A DNA stretch of 64,000 nucleotides from positions 248,001-312,000 of the forward strand of contig NZ_BDBT01000004.1 of the NCBI RefSeq assembly GCF_001613125.1, read 5' to 3'. Origin of the DNA: Nocardia shimofusensis NBRC 100134. Lineage in GTDB: Bacteria; Actinomycetota; Actinomycetes; Mycobacteriales; Mycobacteriaceae. The stretch's first letter is position 1. Each line of letters opens with the position of its first letter. The notes beneath the pieces are model-generated. The model was given only the letters and a program-made list of their open reading frames with translations. It made no database searches and was not told the origin of the DNA. The position numbers were made by a program, and so were the translations under genes. This document shows positions 47,656 through 56,551 of the stretch, in pieces.

Positions 47656-47790
47656 TCAGCCCGCGTGCGACTCGGAGTGCCCGGGGCACCACTGCTCGGC
47701 GGGCACGTTCGCCTGCACCTCGTCGATGTGCTGACCGCATCCGGCCCAGGTGGTCTTACCGCAGGTCGAGCAGGGTGTGGGCTGGCACAT
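47656..47790 (-). CDS. 44-residue Cys-rich small protein (putative zinc-binding)
   Basis: This short protein begins MCQPTPCSTCGKTTWAGCG and has six cysteines and three histidines. It belongs to a widespread but unnamed group of tiny actinobacterial proteins with the pattern C-x4-C-x2-CGK-x2-W-x-GCG-x-H. The C-x2-C and W-C-PGH elements suggest a zinc knuckle. GGAGA precedes the ATG at 47790. It lies 33 bp downstream of the universal stress protein gene in the same direction and may share its transcript. The molecular role is unknown. Confidence 0.75.
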   Translation of the reverse strand: MCQPTPCSTCGKTTWAGCGQHIDEVQANVPAEQWCPGHSESHAG

Positions 47791-47823
47791 GGTGGATTCT
47801 CCGTCCGGTGGGGTCGTGGCGGG

Positions 47824-48696
47824 TCAGGCGGTGGCTCCCGGCCGGGGGCGCACCACGATGATCGGGCTGTCGGTTCCGTGCAGCACAGCCTGGCTCACCG
47901 AACCGAGGGTCATGCCGGGGAACCCGCCACGGCCGTGGCTACCCACCACGACCAGACGCGCCGATTCCGCGGCCTTCAACATGAGCTTGGCCGGGCGCTC
48001 CTCTTCGACGAGACGCTCGACCACGACGTCAGGGTAGCGCTCGCCGTAGCCGGCCAGGTTCTCCGCCACCAGCGCCTCGGCCTCACCCTGCATCTCGTCA
48101 CGGGAGACGTAGCGGTACAGCTCCGACCACCCGTGCACGGCGACCAGCGTCGCGCCACGCGTGTCCGCCTCTTCGAAGGCCAGCGCGATGGCGGCGCTGC
48201 TCAGCGGCGAGCCGTCCACACCGACCACGATCGGGCCCTCGGGCGCGGGCTCGGTCTCCGGGATGACCGCGACCGGGGACTCGGCGTGCCGCACCAGCGC
48301 GGTGCTGACCGAGCCGAGCAGCGCCCGGCGGATCGCGCCGAGACCGCGGCTGCCGACCACGACCAGATGCGCCTCCTCGGACCGGCGCAGCAGTTCGGGG
48401 ATGGGCGCGGACACCACCACCGAGGACTTCACGGTGAGTTCGCCGATGGCGGCGGCGGCCTTGCGCGCGGTCTCGGCGGCCTCGGCGACGGTCGGCTTCG
48501 CGGCCTCGATGCTCGTCTCGTTGTCGACCGGACCGGCGAATCCGGGGTCGAAGCTGACCGGCATGCCGATCGCGTACACCAGGTGCAGGGGCCGATGGTG
48601 CCGGGCGGCGTATTCGGCCGCCCAGATCAGGGCGGGGCGGGCGGATTCGGAGCCGTCCACTCCGACGACGACGGGCGCTTGCGAATTCTCGGACAT
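47824..48696 (-). CDS. Universal stress protein, tandem UspA domains
   Basis: This 290-residue protein has two UspA domains (about residues 6-145 and 155-288). Each starts with a VVVGVDGS strand and ends with an ATP-binding loop: GSRGLGAIRRALLGSVS in the first and GSHGRGGFPGMTLGSVS in the second. Both keep the G-2x-G-9x-G-S pattern, so both should bind ATP. Such double Usp proteins in mycolata are induced in hypoxia and dormancy. AAAGG precedes the ATG. It is followed by the 44-residue Cys-rich gene and preceded by a paralogue and a hairpin terminator. Confidence 0.93.
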   Translation of the reverse strand: MSENSQAPVVVGVDGSESARPALIWAAEYAARHHRPLHLVYAIGMPVSFDPGFAGPVDNETSIEAAKPTVAEAAETARKAAAAIGELTVKSSVVVSAPIPELLRRSEEAHLVVVGSRGLGAIRRALLGSVSTALVRHAESPVAVIPETEPAPEGPIVVGVDGSPLSSAAIALAFEEADTRGATLVAVHGWSELYRYVSRDEMQGEAEALVAENLAGYGERYPDVVVERLVEEERPAKLMLKAAESARLVVVGSHGRGGFPGMTLGSVSQAVLHGTDSPIIVVRPRPGATA

Positions 48697-48761
48697 CGGC
48701 AGCCTTTCGGGCGAGCTTGCTGGCGGTTATTCGGAGCGACCGACCGGACTGGTGTGGAAAT

Positions 48762-48796
48762 CGGCCGGATTCTCGGAGCTTAAGAGAATCCGGCCG
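48762..48796. terminator. 13-bp stem hairpin between the two usp genes
   Basis: Arms CGGCCGGATTCTC and GAGAATCCGGCCG pair perfectly around a 9-nt loop. The hairpin lies 86 nt downstream of the second usp gene and upstream of the first. It probably separates the two as independent transcripts. Confidence 0.65.
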
Positions 48797-48881
48797 CGTC
48801 CCGCAGGGGTCTTTGGTCCTGACGCTCGCGCCGGATACATCCTGCCGCACCCGGGTTCGACCGGCCCGCGGCGGGCACCGC

Positions 48882-49799
48882 TCACTTCGTCGGGTGGACC
48901 ACCATCACCGGGCACTGCGCGTTCTGCACCAGATCGTTGCTGGTGGACCCGAGCAGCAGGCCGCGGAATCCGCCGCGCCCCCTGCTGCCGGTCACGACCA
49001 GCTGCGCCCGCTCGGACCACTCGCGCAGGTGCTTGCGCGGCCCGGACAGGTAGGCCCGGGTGGAGACGTCGAGATCGGGGAACTTGTCCCGCCAGCCCGC
49101 GAGCTGCTCGGCGAGCAACTGCTGCGCGGCCTCCTGCACATCCTGATCCTCGATGCCCGGCGGCAGGCCGAAGAACCCCTCGGCGGGCAGGTCGGTCCAG
49201 GAGTGCACGGCGATCAGCGGCGCGTTGCGCTCGGCGGCTTCGGTGAACGCCACCTGCACCGCGGCGCGGCTCAGTTCGCTGCCGTCCACGCCGACCACCA
49301 CCGGAAGCGTCTGCCCGTCCGCGTCCTGGGTAGCGGTGGGGTTCGCGCCGCGCACCACGGCGACGGTCCCGGAGGCGTGCGCGGTGACCGCGAGCAGGGT
49401 CGACCCGAGATGCGCGAGCGCGCCGCCGGTGCCGGTGGCGCCGATGACGGTCATGTGCGCGGTGGCCGACCGGTCGATCAGTACCTTGCCCGCACTGCCG
49501 TCGGCGGATTCGGTGTCGATCTCGATGTCTCCGGCGACGGACGCCGCCAGCTCGCGGGCACGGGCCAGCAGTTCGGCGCTGGTGTCTCGCATCGCGGTCG
49601 TCACCGGCGGGACGAAAAGATCGTAGGGGCCCAAAACCGCGCTGGCCGCGGCCACGTTCACCGCGTTCACCAGCAACAGGCGCCGTCGGCGGCGGGCGGC
49701 GGTCTCGGCGGCCCACCGCACCGCGGTGTCACCGGCGGAACCGTCGACGCCGACGACGATCGGCGCGGAGACGAGGATGTGCGGGTCTTCACTGATCAT
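48882..49799 (-). CDS. Universal stress protein, tandem UspA domains
   Basis: This is a 305-residue paralogue of the neighbouring stress protein. The C-terminal domain (about 170-303) keeps the full ATP loop GSRGRGGFRGLLLGSTS. The N-terminal domain (about 15-150) has a changed loop, GATGTGGALAHLGSTL, still with the glycine and Gly-Ser positions. The ATG at 49799 is preferred over the GTG two codons upstream because AAAGGG stands 8 nt before it. A separate hairpin follows its stop. Pairs of such genes are typical of dormancy-type regulons, but no DosR-like box was identified here. Confidence 0.92.
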   Translation of the reverse strand: MISEDPHILVSAPIVVGVDGSAGDTAVRWAAETAARRRRRLLLVNAVNVAAASAVLGPYDLFVPPVTTAMRDTSAELLARARELAASVAGDIEIDTESADGSAGKVLIDRSATAHMTVIGATGTGGALAHLGSTLLAVTAHASGTVAVVRGANPTATQDADGQTLPVVVGVDGSELSRAAVQVAFTEAAERNAPLIAVHSWTDLPAEGFFGLPPGIEDQDVQEAAQQLLAEQLAGWRDKFPDLDVSTRAYLSGPRKHLREWSERAQLVVTGSRGRGGFRGLLLGSTSNDLVQNAQCPVMVVHPTK

Positions 49800-49924
49800 G
49801 TGCACGGCCCTTTCGGAGTCGGCTGTCGTGCCCTCATGCTAGGCCGAATTCGATCACGCCCGCCGGAGGCGGATGGTCCCTCCTCGAGGGTCCATTGCGG
49901 ACAGCGTGTTCGTCCGGCGGACAA

Positions 49925-49966
49925 GCGCGTCGCGGCGGCAGTAGGAGAACTGCCGCCGCGACGCGC
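49925..49966. terminator. 18-bp stem hairpin, probable terminator
   Basis: Perfect complementary arms (49925-49942 and 49949-49966) enclose a 6-nt loop, AGGAGA. The hairpin starts 28 nt after the stop of the antigen-85-like gene that reads towards it. Confidence 0.75.
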
Positions 49967-49994
49967 CATTCGTTTCGTGTGAACGCTCAGCCGA

Positions 49995-51047
49995 TCAGCT
50001 GCTCAGGCCCATGCCCTCGGCGAGCAGCGGCCAGGAATCCTTCAGCGCCTCTTCCCAGTACGGCCAGTAGTGCGTGCCGACCGGGTTGAAGTTGTAGGTG
50101 GCCGGGATGTCCAGCGAGTCGAGCTTGTTCTTCAAGTTGGCAGTGCAACCGTTGACGGCCGCCTCGATGATCACACCGAGGCTCAGGTTGACCGCGCCCA
50201 TCGGACCGGGCGCGCTGTCGAGGTAGTACTGCACGTCCTCGAGCACGGGGATGCCGCTGCCGGTGGAGATGTAGAGCTTGGTGTCGCGCAGCTTCTCGGC
50301 GTTGATCACCGGGTCGTTCTCGGCCCACAGGGGACTGTCGGCGGGGCCGTACATGTTCTCGGTGTCACCGCCGCCCCAGGTCTCGACGGCCAGCTCGAGG
50401 AACCGCCGACCGACCGGATCGGCGATCTGCGCGCAGCCGCTGTAGGCGGCGACGGACTTCCACAGGCCGGGCTTCGCCTCCGCCAGCTGCAGCACGGAGG
50501 TACCCGAGGTGGACAGACCGGCCAGCGAGTTCAGGCCGGTCGACCCGAGTTCCGCGTCCAGCAGCGGCGGCAGTTCCTCGGTGAAGAACGTCTTCCACTT
50601 GTTGACGCCGAGCCGCGGGTCGGGCTGCTGCCAGTCGGTGTAGTAGCTGCCGCGACCGCCGATCGGCTGGATGACGTTGACCGGCTTGTCGGCCAGCCAC
50701 TCCAGCGCGTGCGTGGCGGCCTTCCAGCTCGCCGTGCCGTAGCCGCCGTCCAGGCCGTTGAGCATGTACAGGTTCGGCGCGGGCGCGGACTCGTCTGCCG
50801 GGCGCTGCACATCGACGGTGATCTCGGAATCCATCGCCGCCGAGTAGACCTTCAGATGCCACGTCCGGCCGTCCTTCTCGACGGAGGTGATCGCCGGGGC
50901 CTTGCCCGGTTCGGCCGACGTCGCCCCCGCGAATACCGACATGGACATCGCGGCGGTGAGCGCGACGGCAGCGGTGCGCAGCACCCGCTTCCGTCTCCCC
51001 ACCCCGGCTTGCGCCCGGATCACCGACTTCCGCGTCCGAGAACGCAT
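49995..51047 (-). CDS. Antigen-85-like secreted mycolyltransferase/esterase
   Basis: This 350-residue exported alpha/beta hydrolase is the second of its kind in the window. A basic N-terminus with RRKR (near residue 20) precedes a hydrophobic segment ending TSA about residue 45, so it is a signal peptide with a long n-region. The nucleophile is Ser179 in GLSTSGTS, the motif YMLNGLDGG and the block GSYYTDWQQPD match the Ag85 fold, and the catalytic histidine is in GTHYWPYW near the C-terminus. It probably transfers mycolates onto trehalose or arabinogalactan. It is transcribed alone, with a terminator downstream and a divergent NUDIX gene upstream. Confidence 0.87.
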   Translation of the reverse strand: MRSRTRKSVIRAQAGVGRRKRVLRTAAVALTAAMSMSVFAGATSAEPGKAPAITSVEKDGRTWHLKVYSAAMDSEITVDVQRPADESAPAPNLYMLNGLDGGYGTASWKAATHALEWLADKPVNVIQPIGGRGSYYTDWQQPDPRLGVNKWKTFFTEELPPLLDAELGSTGLNSLAGLSTSGTSVLQLAEAKPGLWKSVAAYSGCAQIADPVGRRFLELAVETWGGGDTENMYGPADSPLWAENDPVINAEKLRDTKLYISTGSGIPVLEDVQYYLDSAPGPMGAVNLSLGVIIEAAVNGCTANLKNKLDSLDIPATYNFNPVGTHYWPYWEEALKDSWPLLAEGMGLSS

Positions 51048-51268
51048 GAATGCACCACCTGCCTAGCCTCGCCGCGCCTACGCGCGCGCTATTGGTCCTG
51101 TGACCGGCTACATACCCGATCGAGGACTAACTGTTACACGCGGGCGGCCCAGGACACGAACTGTCACCTCGTACGCCACCTGGAGCTGCCGCGTGGTGCA
51201 CTCCGCGGCGTCCGTGGTACGGCCACGAGATCGCCGTCCGCGACCGGTGCGGCTCGAGGCAAGATCGA

Positions 51269-52030
51269 ATGATGAGCACCACATCCGACCTGCGGCCCCC
51301 GGACGACTCGGACGCCGCGCGCGCAGCGGAGCCGACCGCACCGGGTGGCTCGGCGCCGCAGCAGCCCCCGGCCGCCGGCGGCGTGCCGACGGCCGGGCTC
51401 GATATCGCGAGCTTCCGCGCGCTCGCCCACAGCCGCCTCGAGCGGTTCCCCCGGATCGAGGTCCCCGACGCCCCCGGCATGCGGCGAGCGGCGGTCGTGC
51501 TGTGTGTCGTGCCCGCCGACGCCGGTGAACTCTCGGTGCTCGTGATCAAGCGGGCCTACCGCGGCCGCAATGCCGGGCAGTGGGGACTGCCGGGCGGACG
51601 GATGGAAGGGGGCGAGACCGCCGAGCAGGCGGCCTTGCGCGAACTGCACGAGGAACTCGCCCTGCCCGCCGATCCGGGCGACATCCTCGGCGTGCTCGAC
51701 GACTTCCCGGCCACGTCCGGCTTCGCGATCACTCCGGTGGTGGTGACCATGCCCGACACCGCGGGGCTTCGCCCCGACCCCGGCGAGGTCCACTCGGTCC
51801 ACTATGTGCCGCTGACCCGGCTCGGCGCCGAGGACGTGCCGCACTGGCTGCGCCGCGAGGACGCCCCCGACGGACCGGACCTGTTGCAGATGCGGCTCGG
51901 CCCCGCGATGACCATCCACGCACCGACCGGCGCGATGCTCTGGCAGTTCCGCGAGGTCGTCCTGCTCGGCAGCGCTCCCGCCGAGGCCAGGGTCGCGCAC
52001 TTCGCCCAACCCGACTGGACCCGCCGGTGA
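51269..52030 (+). CDS. NUDIX hydrolase
   Basis: This 253-residue protein has a complete Nudix box, G110-x5-E-x7-REL-x-EEL (GGRMEGGETAEQAALRELHEEL region, shown in part), for metal-dependent cleavage of a nucleoside diphosphate linked to another group. The segment IEVPDAPGMRRAAVVLCVVP before the box resembles CoA/NADH pyrophosphatase-type members, but the CoA-specific motif is not clearly present. The first 45 residues are Pro/Ala-rich and probably disordered. Two adjacent ATG codons (51269 and 51272) are both possible starts. It is followed after 123 bp by an SDR gene in the same direction. Confidence 0.85.
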   Translation: MMSTTSDLRPPDDSDAARAAEPTAPGGSAPQQPPAAGGVPTAGLDIASFRALAHSRLERFPRIEVPDAPGMRRAAVVLCVVPADAGELSVLVIKRAYRGRNAGQWGLPGGRMEGGETAEQAALRELHEELALPADPGDILGVLDDFPATSGFAITPVVVTMPDTAGLRPDPGEVHSVHYVPLTRLGAEDVPHWLRREDAPDGPDLLQMRLGPAMTIHAPTGAMLWQFREVVLLGSAPAEARVAHFAQPDWTRR

Positions 52031-52153
52031 ATCGGCGATAGTTTCGCCGCGCCGAGGTTCGCCCGGAATGCTCGCGGCCGACCCCTGGACATAGCAGGAT
52101 CGAAGCATCGCATCGGAATTCGGGATCGTCCCCGGCGGAAGGAATGGAGCGCC

Positions 52154-52990
52154 ATGAGTGACGTTCTGGTCGTGATCGGCATCGGCGGCATGGGAGTGGC
52201 GATCGCCCGCAGGCTGGGCCCGGGCCGCCCGGTGCTGCTGGCCGACTTCGACGACGCGGCACTCCACAACGTGGCCGAAAGCCTGCGCGGCGACGGCTAC
52301 GACGTCCACACCCAGCAGGTCGATGTCTCCGATCCCGCGGCGGTGGCGGCGCTGGCCGCCCGCGCGGCCGACCTCGGCGCGGTCACCGCGATGGCCCACA
52401 CCGCGGGCCTCTCGCCCACCCAGGCCTCGGCCGCCGCGATCCTCGGCGTGGACCTGGCTGGCGTCGCCTACGTGCTCGACGAATTCGGCAAGGTCGTCGC
52501 ACCCGGCGGCGCGGGCGTGGTGATCGCCAGCATGGCGGGCAGCCTGACGGCCGGGGCGCTGCCCGCCGAGATGGAGACCGCGCTCGCCCGCACTCCCTCG
52601 GGTGAACTGCTCGCCCTGCCCTTCCTGCAGGAGAGCGCCGTGCCCGACGCCGGCGCCGCCTACGCATTCGCCAAGCGCGGCAACCAGCTTCGCGTTCAGG
52701 CCGCAAGCCTCGCCTGGGGCGCCCGTGGCGCGCGCGTCAACAGCATCAGCCCCGGCGTGATCTCCACTCCCATGGGCCGCGAGGAACTGGCCGGTGACTC
52801 CGGCGCCGGCATGCGCGCGATGATCGCGGGCTCGGGCACCGGCCGGGTCGGGACCCCCGCCGACATCGCCGCGGCTGTCGCCTTCCTGCTCGGCCCCGAG
52901 TCGACCTTCGTCACCGGCACCGACCTGCTCGTCGACGGCGGTGTGGTCGCGGCGGTACGCAGCGGCGCGGTCCAGCTCGGCGCGAGCTGA
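52154..52990 (+). CDS. Short-chain dehydrogenase/reductase (SDR)
   Basis: This 278-residue NAD(P)-dependent oxidoreductase has an N-terminal GIGGMG nucleotide-binding motif (residues 9-14) in place of the classical TGxxxGxG. Asp31 is at the end of strand 2, which favours NAD. The catalytic set is Ser126, Tyr170 and Lys174 (YAFAK), and the PG motif is in SISPGVISTPMG. The C-terminal segment VTGTDLLVDGG is typical of classical SDRs. The ATG at 52154 has GGAAGGA upstream. The substrate is unknown. It ends 13 bp from the convergent Mce-associated gene. Confidence 0.85.
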   Translation: MSDVLVVIGIGGMGVAIARRLGPGRPVLLADFDDAALHNVAESLRGDGYDVHTQQVDVSDPAAVAALAARAADLGAVTAMAHTAGLSPTQASAAAILGVDLAGVAYVLDEFGKVVAPGGAGVVIASMAGSLTAGALPAEMETALARTPSGELLALPFLQESAVPDAGAAYAFAKRGNQLRVQAASLAWGARGARVNSISPGVISTPMGREELAGDSGAGMRAMIAGSGTGRVGTPADIAAAVAFLLGPESTFVTGTDLLVDGGVVAAVRSGAVQLGAS

Positions 52991-53003
52991 GCGCTGCCGG
53001 CGA

Positions 53004-53555
53004 CTAGACCGGCTCGAACTGGGAGATCCGCCAGGAATCGTCGACCTTCGTGAGGCTGACCCGCACGCTGCTCGCCGTCATCGCCGGATCGGGTTTCTCG
53101 GCGCTGGTGGTGGTCTGGTTGATGAACACCAGCACCACGGCGCGGTCCGGGGTGAGTTCGGCGACGGCGGCGCGGACGACGGCGGCATCGGTGGCGACCG
53201 ATTTCTCCTTGGCCGCCGGGGCGACGATCTGCTGGGTGAACTGGCTGTAGTAGGCGAGGAAGTCGCCGGTGAGATGTGTTTTGGCCGAAGCGAAGTCGGC
53301 GTCGATGGTGTCGGGGGCGTAGGAGAGCAGCGCGACCGTTCCGGTGGTCGCGGCGTCGACGACCGACCGTTCTGCCGCGTCGTCGACGTGGCTGTCGGTG
53401 CGGTACTGGGTCGCCCACAGGGTGACCGTGAGCGCGGCCGCGGCGATCGCGAGGATCGACAGCACGGTGATGCCGCGTTCGGTGCGGAGCAGGTGGAGTA
53501 CCCGGCGTGGGCCGCTCACGAGGTGGCGTGTCGTTGTCCCGGCGCGAACTGTCAT
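53004..53555 (-). CDS. Mce-associated membrane protein
   Basis: This 183-residue bitopic protein has one membrane helix (about residues 30-50, VLSILAIAAAALTVTLWA) and an exported NTF2-like domain. That domain contains the family pattern TGTVALLSYAPDTIDADFASAKTHLTGDF and the closing WRISQFEPV. Such Mce-associated proteins are thought to stabilise or anchor Mce importer complexes. The ATG at 53555 overlaps the upstream gene stop as ATGA. The two genes are transcribed away from the mce operon that starts at 54895 and are likely its partners. Confidence 0.82.
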   Translation of the reverse strand: MTVRAGTTTRHLVSGPRRVLHLLRTERGITVLSILAIAAAALTVTLWATQYRTDSHVDDAAERSVVDAATTGTVALLSYAPDTIDADFASAKTHLTGDFLAYYSQFTQQIVAPAAKEKSVATDAAVVRAAVAELTPDRAVVLVFINQTTTSAEKPDPAMTASSVRVSLTKVDDSWRISQFEPV

Positions 53556-54541
53556 GGCACGAACTCGACTTTCGACATCTTGATCGTGTCTCCTTCCCTG
53601 GTCACTGTCACACTCAACCGCCAGGCGCGCGGTTCCTCCTGCGCCCCGGCGGAATTGGTGACCTGCGAGGTGGCTGCGACGAGGACGACCGCGGAGTCCT
53701 CGGTCATCGACTCGACGGCGGCGGAATTCACCGTGCCCGCGGTGGCGACCTGTGACTGCTGGATGACCGAGGTGAAGTCCTGGGACCGGCTCTCGAAGTC
53801 GTCACGGAAGGCCCCGGTCGAATGCTCGAGCACCCGCCGCACATCCTGTTCGGCCCGGCTGAAATCCAGCGAGGTCAGCGCGACCACTCCCGCTCGCGCC
53901 GCCTCGGTGAACTCCACCTTGCGCTGATTCGCCTGCACCGTCTGCTGGTGGTGGTGGACCATCAGCCCGCTCACCGTGCCGGATACCGCGATCAGCGCGA
54001 TCGCGATCGCGCCGATGAGCGCCCGCGCATTCGGCGCGCGCCACGAGCGACCCGGCGAGGCGACGGTGACCTCGGTCGCGGAGCGTTCGTCCGCGGAGTC
54101 GTCGTCCCCGGACTGTTCGCCTGTGCGGTCGGCGCTTGTCGAGCTGCCCTCTGCCGCGGCCGTCGGCGAGTCGGTCCCGTGATCGACACCGGGGTCCTTC
54201 GCCTCCGGCTCTTCCTCCGCCGCGACCGAATTCGCCGCCGTGGTCGCGCGCCTGCGTAATCGGGTGGCCCGCGCGCGTGCCCGGGCCGCGGCGGCGACCG
54301 CTTCCGCCGCGGCTGCTTCGGCCTCGGCTTCCTCGGCCGCCAGCCGAAGCTCGTCGAGGGTGGGTAGCGCGCCGATCCGGTCTACGGCGCCATCCGGACC
54401 AGGGGACGCGGCCGGGCCATCCGGTGGCGCGACGGCCGCACGGTCGGCGGTGGTGTCGAGCGAACGGCCCGGGGGAGTGTCGGGAATGTCGACGGGACCG
54501 CCGGGGTCTGCGCGGTTGTCGCTGTCGGTGAGCTGGGTCAT
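53552..54541 (-). CDS. Mce-associated membrane protein with long cytoplasmic N-terminus
   Basis: This 329-residue paralogue of the neighbouring protein is extended at the N-terminus. Residues 1-60 are Pro/Asp-rich. Residues 65-110 form an Ala/Glu then Arg-rich helix, probably a coiled coil (EEAEAEAAAAEAVAAAARAR). Residues 115-165 are acidic and disordered. A single membrane helix follows (about 172-195), then the exported domain with VVALTSLDFSRAEQDVRRVLEHSTGAF and the final MSKVEFVP. The ATG at 54541 has GAGGA at 8 nt; a start 31 codons upstream lacks support. The long cytoplasmic arm could contact the Mce ATPase, which is not in the window. Confidence 0.8.
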   Translation of the reverse strand: MTQLTDSDNRADPGGPVDIPDTPPGRSLDTTADRAAVAPPDGPAASPGPDGAVDRIGALPTLDELRLAAEEAEAEAAAAEAVAAAARARARATRLRRRATTAANSVAAEEEPEAKDPGVDHGTDSPTAAAEGSSTSADRTGEQSGDDDSADERSATEVTVASPGRSWRAPNARALIGAIAIALIAVSGTVSGLMVHHHQQTVQANQRKVEFTEAARAGVVALTSLDFSRAEQDVRRVLEHSTGAFRDDFESRSQDFTSVIQQSQVATAGTVNSAAVESMTEDSAVVLVAATSQVTNSAGAQEEPRAWRLSVTVTREGDTIKMSKVEFVP

Positions 54542-54894
54542 CGCCGAATCCTCGGTGTGGGAACGGATCACGGGTCGATCCGCGATCGTTCGACGGCTCT
54601 CAGTTGTGCCACGGTATCGGGCCTGCCCTGCCACGTGGGACGGCTTGGATTATCCCGATATGAGAATGACATTATCACGAATCGCCGCGCGGAGATCGGC
54701 TGTTTACCGTGGTCACCAAAGGGGTGTGGCGACCGAATCGCACCCTGATGCCGCTTCGAGGAGTGCCTGGCGTCACGTGGTGAGTATGTTATTCTCGCAT
54801 TGAGAGAATGCCAATATCGTCAGCGGGCGGACAGTGGGGTTTGCCGACCCACGTGCTGCGGCTCCCGTGGCGAGGCTCGCGGAGAGGGTGCGGG
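54542..54894. promoter_or_regulatory. Divergent promoter region of the mce locus
   Basis: These 353 bp contain no supported gene and are relatively AT-rich around 54655-54720 and 54785-54820. An inverted repeat ATTCTC-N7-GAGAAT lies at 54791-54809. A related string, TGAGAATGACATTAT, lies near 54661. These are candidate sites for an mce regulator of the TetR or FadR type. Confidence 0.45.
54791..54809. promoter_or_regulatory. Inverted repeat upstream of the mce-linked ligase
   Basis: ATTCTC and GAGAAT are separated by 7 bp, about 86 bp upstream of the ligase start. The partly matching sequence ATGAGAATGACATT occurs about 130 bp further upstream. The identity of the binding protein is unknown. 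Confidence 0.4.
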
Positions 54895-56445
54895 ATGAGC
54901 GTGTCATTGCTGCTCGATATGGCGGCTTCGAGCGACCCGGATCGGACAGCGGTCGTCTGCGACGATGTGCGCTGGACGGCCGTCCGGCTCGCCGAACTCG
55001 CCGACGGTGGCGGCGCGCGGATCGCGGGCTCGGGATGCCGGAGCGTGGCCTATATCGGCACCGGCGGGCCGATGCTCCCGTTGCTGATCTTCGCCTCGGC
55101 GCGCGCCGGCGTGCCGTTCACGCCGTTGAACTACCGGCTCAGCGGCGCCGCGCTGCTCGAACTGCTCGCCCGTCTGGACTCACCGCTACTGGTGTGCGAT
55201 GTCGAATACATCGACGCCGTAGCCGATTTCGGCGGCACCACGATCACCTCGGACGACTTCGTCGGACAGTCCGCCGAGGGCGGCGCCCTCGCGGCGCCGG
55301 GCGAGGACGAGATCGCGGTGGTCCTGTTCACCTCCGGCACCACCTCGGCGCCCAAGGCCGTCGAACTGACCCATGCCAACTTGGTCAGCTACATCACCGG
55401 CACCGTCGAATTCGCCTCCGCCGCACCGGGGGACGCCGCGCTGATCAGCGTGCCGCCCTATCACATCGCCGGCGTCAGCGCGGTGCTGTCCAACCTCTAC
55501 GCGGGCCGGAAACTGGTCTATCTGCGCCAGTTCGATCCCGTACGCTGGCTGAGCCTGGTCGCCGAGGAACGCATCACCAGCGCGACGGTGGTGCCGACCA
55601 TGCTGGACCGGATCGTCACCGCACTCGAACACACCGGCGCGGACCTGACGAGCCTGCGAACCCTCGCCTACGGCGGAGCCAAGGTCGCGCTCCCGCTGGT
55701 GCGCAAGGCACTCGAACTCATGCCCGAGGTCGGTTTCGTCAACGCCTACGGCCTGACCGAGACCAGTTCGACCATCGCCGTTCTCGGCCCCGACGACCAC
55801 CGCGAGGCGCATGCCGCCACCGACCCGGAGGTCGCGAGGAGGCTGTCCTCGGTGGGGAAGCCGGTGCCCGGCATCGAACTGCAGATCCGCGACGAACTCG
55901 GGGCGGTGTTGCCCGCAGGCGAGACGGGGGAACTGTTCGTGCGCGGCCCGCAGGTCTCCGGCCGCTATACCGGCATCGGCTCGGTCCTCGACGCCGACGG
56001 CTGGTTCCCGACCCGCGACATCGCGAGTCTGGACGCCGACGGCTACCTGTTCATCGGCGGCCGCTCCGACGACACCATCATCCGCGGCGGCGAGAACATC
56101 GCGCCCGCCGAGATCGAGGACGTCCTGGTCGAACACGACGCGGTGCGCGAGGTCGCGGTGGTCGGCCTGGAGGACGCCCAGTGGGGCCAGATCATCGTCG
56201 CGGTCGTGGTGCCCGCCGGACCCACCGACCCCGATCCCGCAGAGCTGCGTGAGTTCGTCCGCGCCCGCCTGCGCGGCTCGCGGACTCCCGACCGCGTCGT
56301 CTTCCGCGACGAACTGCCCACCACTCCCACCGGGAAGGTGGTTCGTCGCACTCTCGTCGGCGACCTCCAGGACGACGGGCTGCCCGATGTCGACCCCGAG
56401 GCTGCCGGCGCGCAGCGGGCAGACAGCGCACCCCGGCCTTCCTGA
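54895..56445 (+). CDS. Acyl-CoA synthetase (AMP-forming) linked to the mce operon
   Basis: This 516-residue ANL-superfamily ligase converts a carboxylic acid to its CoA ester. The P-loop is LFTSGTTSAPKAVELTH (about 144-160), the substrate-pocket motif is NAYGLTETSS, and the hinge contains GDWFPTRD-like GWFPTRDIASL and GGRSDDTIIRGGENIAPAE. The catalytic lysine in PTTPTGKVVRR is near 481. The ATG at 54895 follows GGAGAGG. As first gene of an mce operon it parallels fadD5 of mycobacterial mce1, which activates imported fatty or mycolic acids. It is 107 bp before the aldehyde dehydrogenase. Confidence 0.87.
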   Translation: MSVSLLLDMAASSDPDRTAVVCDDVRWTAVRLAELADGGGARIAGSGCRSVAYIGTGGPMLPLLIFASARAGVPFTPLNYRLSGAALLELLARLDSPLLVCDVEYIDAVADFGGTTITSDDFVGQSAEGGALAAPGEDEIAVVLFTSGTTSAPKAVELTHANLVSYITGTVEFASAAPGDAALISVPPYHIAGVSAVLSNLYAGRKLVYLRQFDPVRWLSLVAEERITSATVVPTMLDRIVTALEHTGADLTSLRTLAYGGAKVALPLVRKALELMPEVGFVNAYGLTETSSTIAVLGPDDHREAHAATDPEVARRLSSVGKPVPGIELQIRDELGAVLPAGETGELFVRGPQVSGRYTGIGSVLDADGWFPTRDIASLDADGYLFIGGRSDDTIIRGGENIAPAEIEDVLVEHDAVREVAVVGLEDAQWGQIIVAVVVPAGPTDPDPAELREFVRARLRGSRTPDRVVFRDELPTTPTGKVVRRTLVGDLQDDGLPDVDPEAAGAQRADSAPRPS

Positions 56446-56551
56446 TGCCCTCCGACGAGCCCGGCGCGGCACCACCCTGATCCAGACCTCGACCCGACCA
56501 CGGCACGTCCGTCGAACCAGTCAACACACCGATTTCCGCGAGTGGGGAAGC

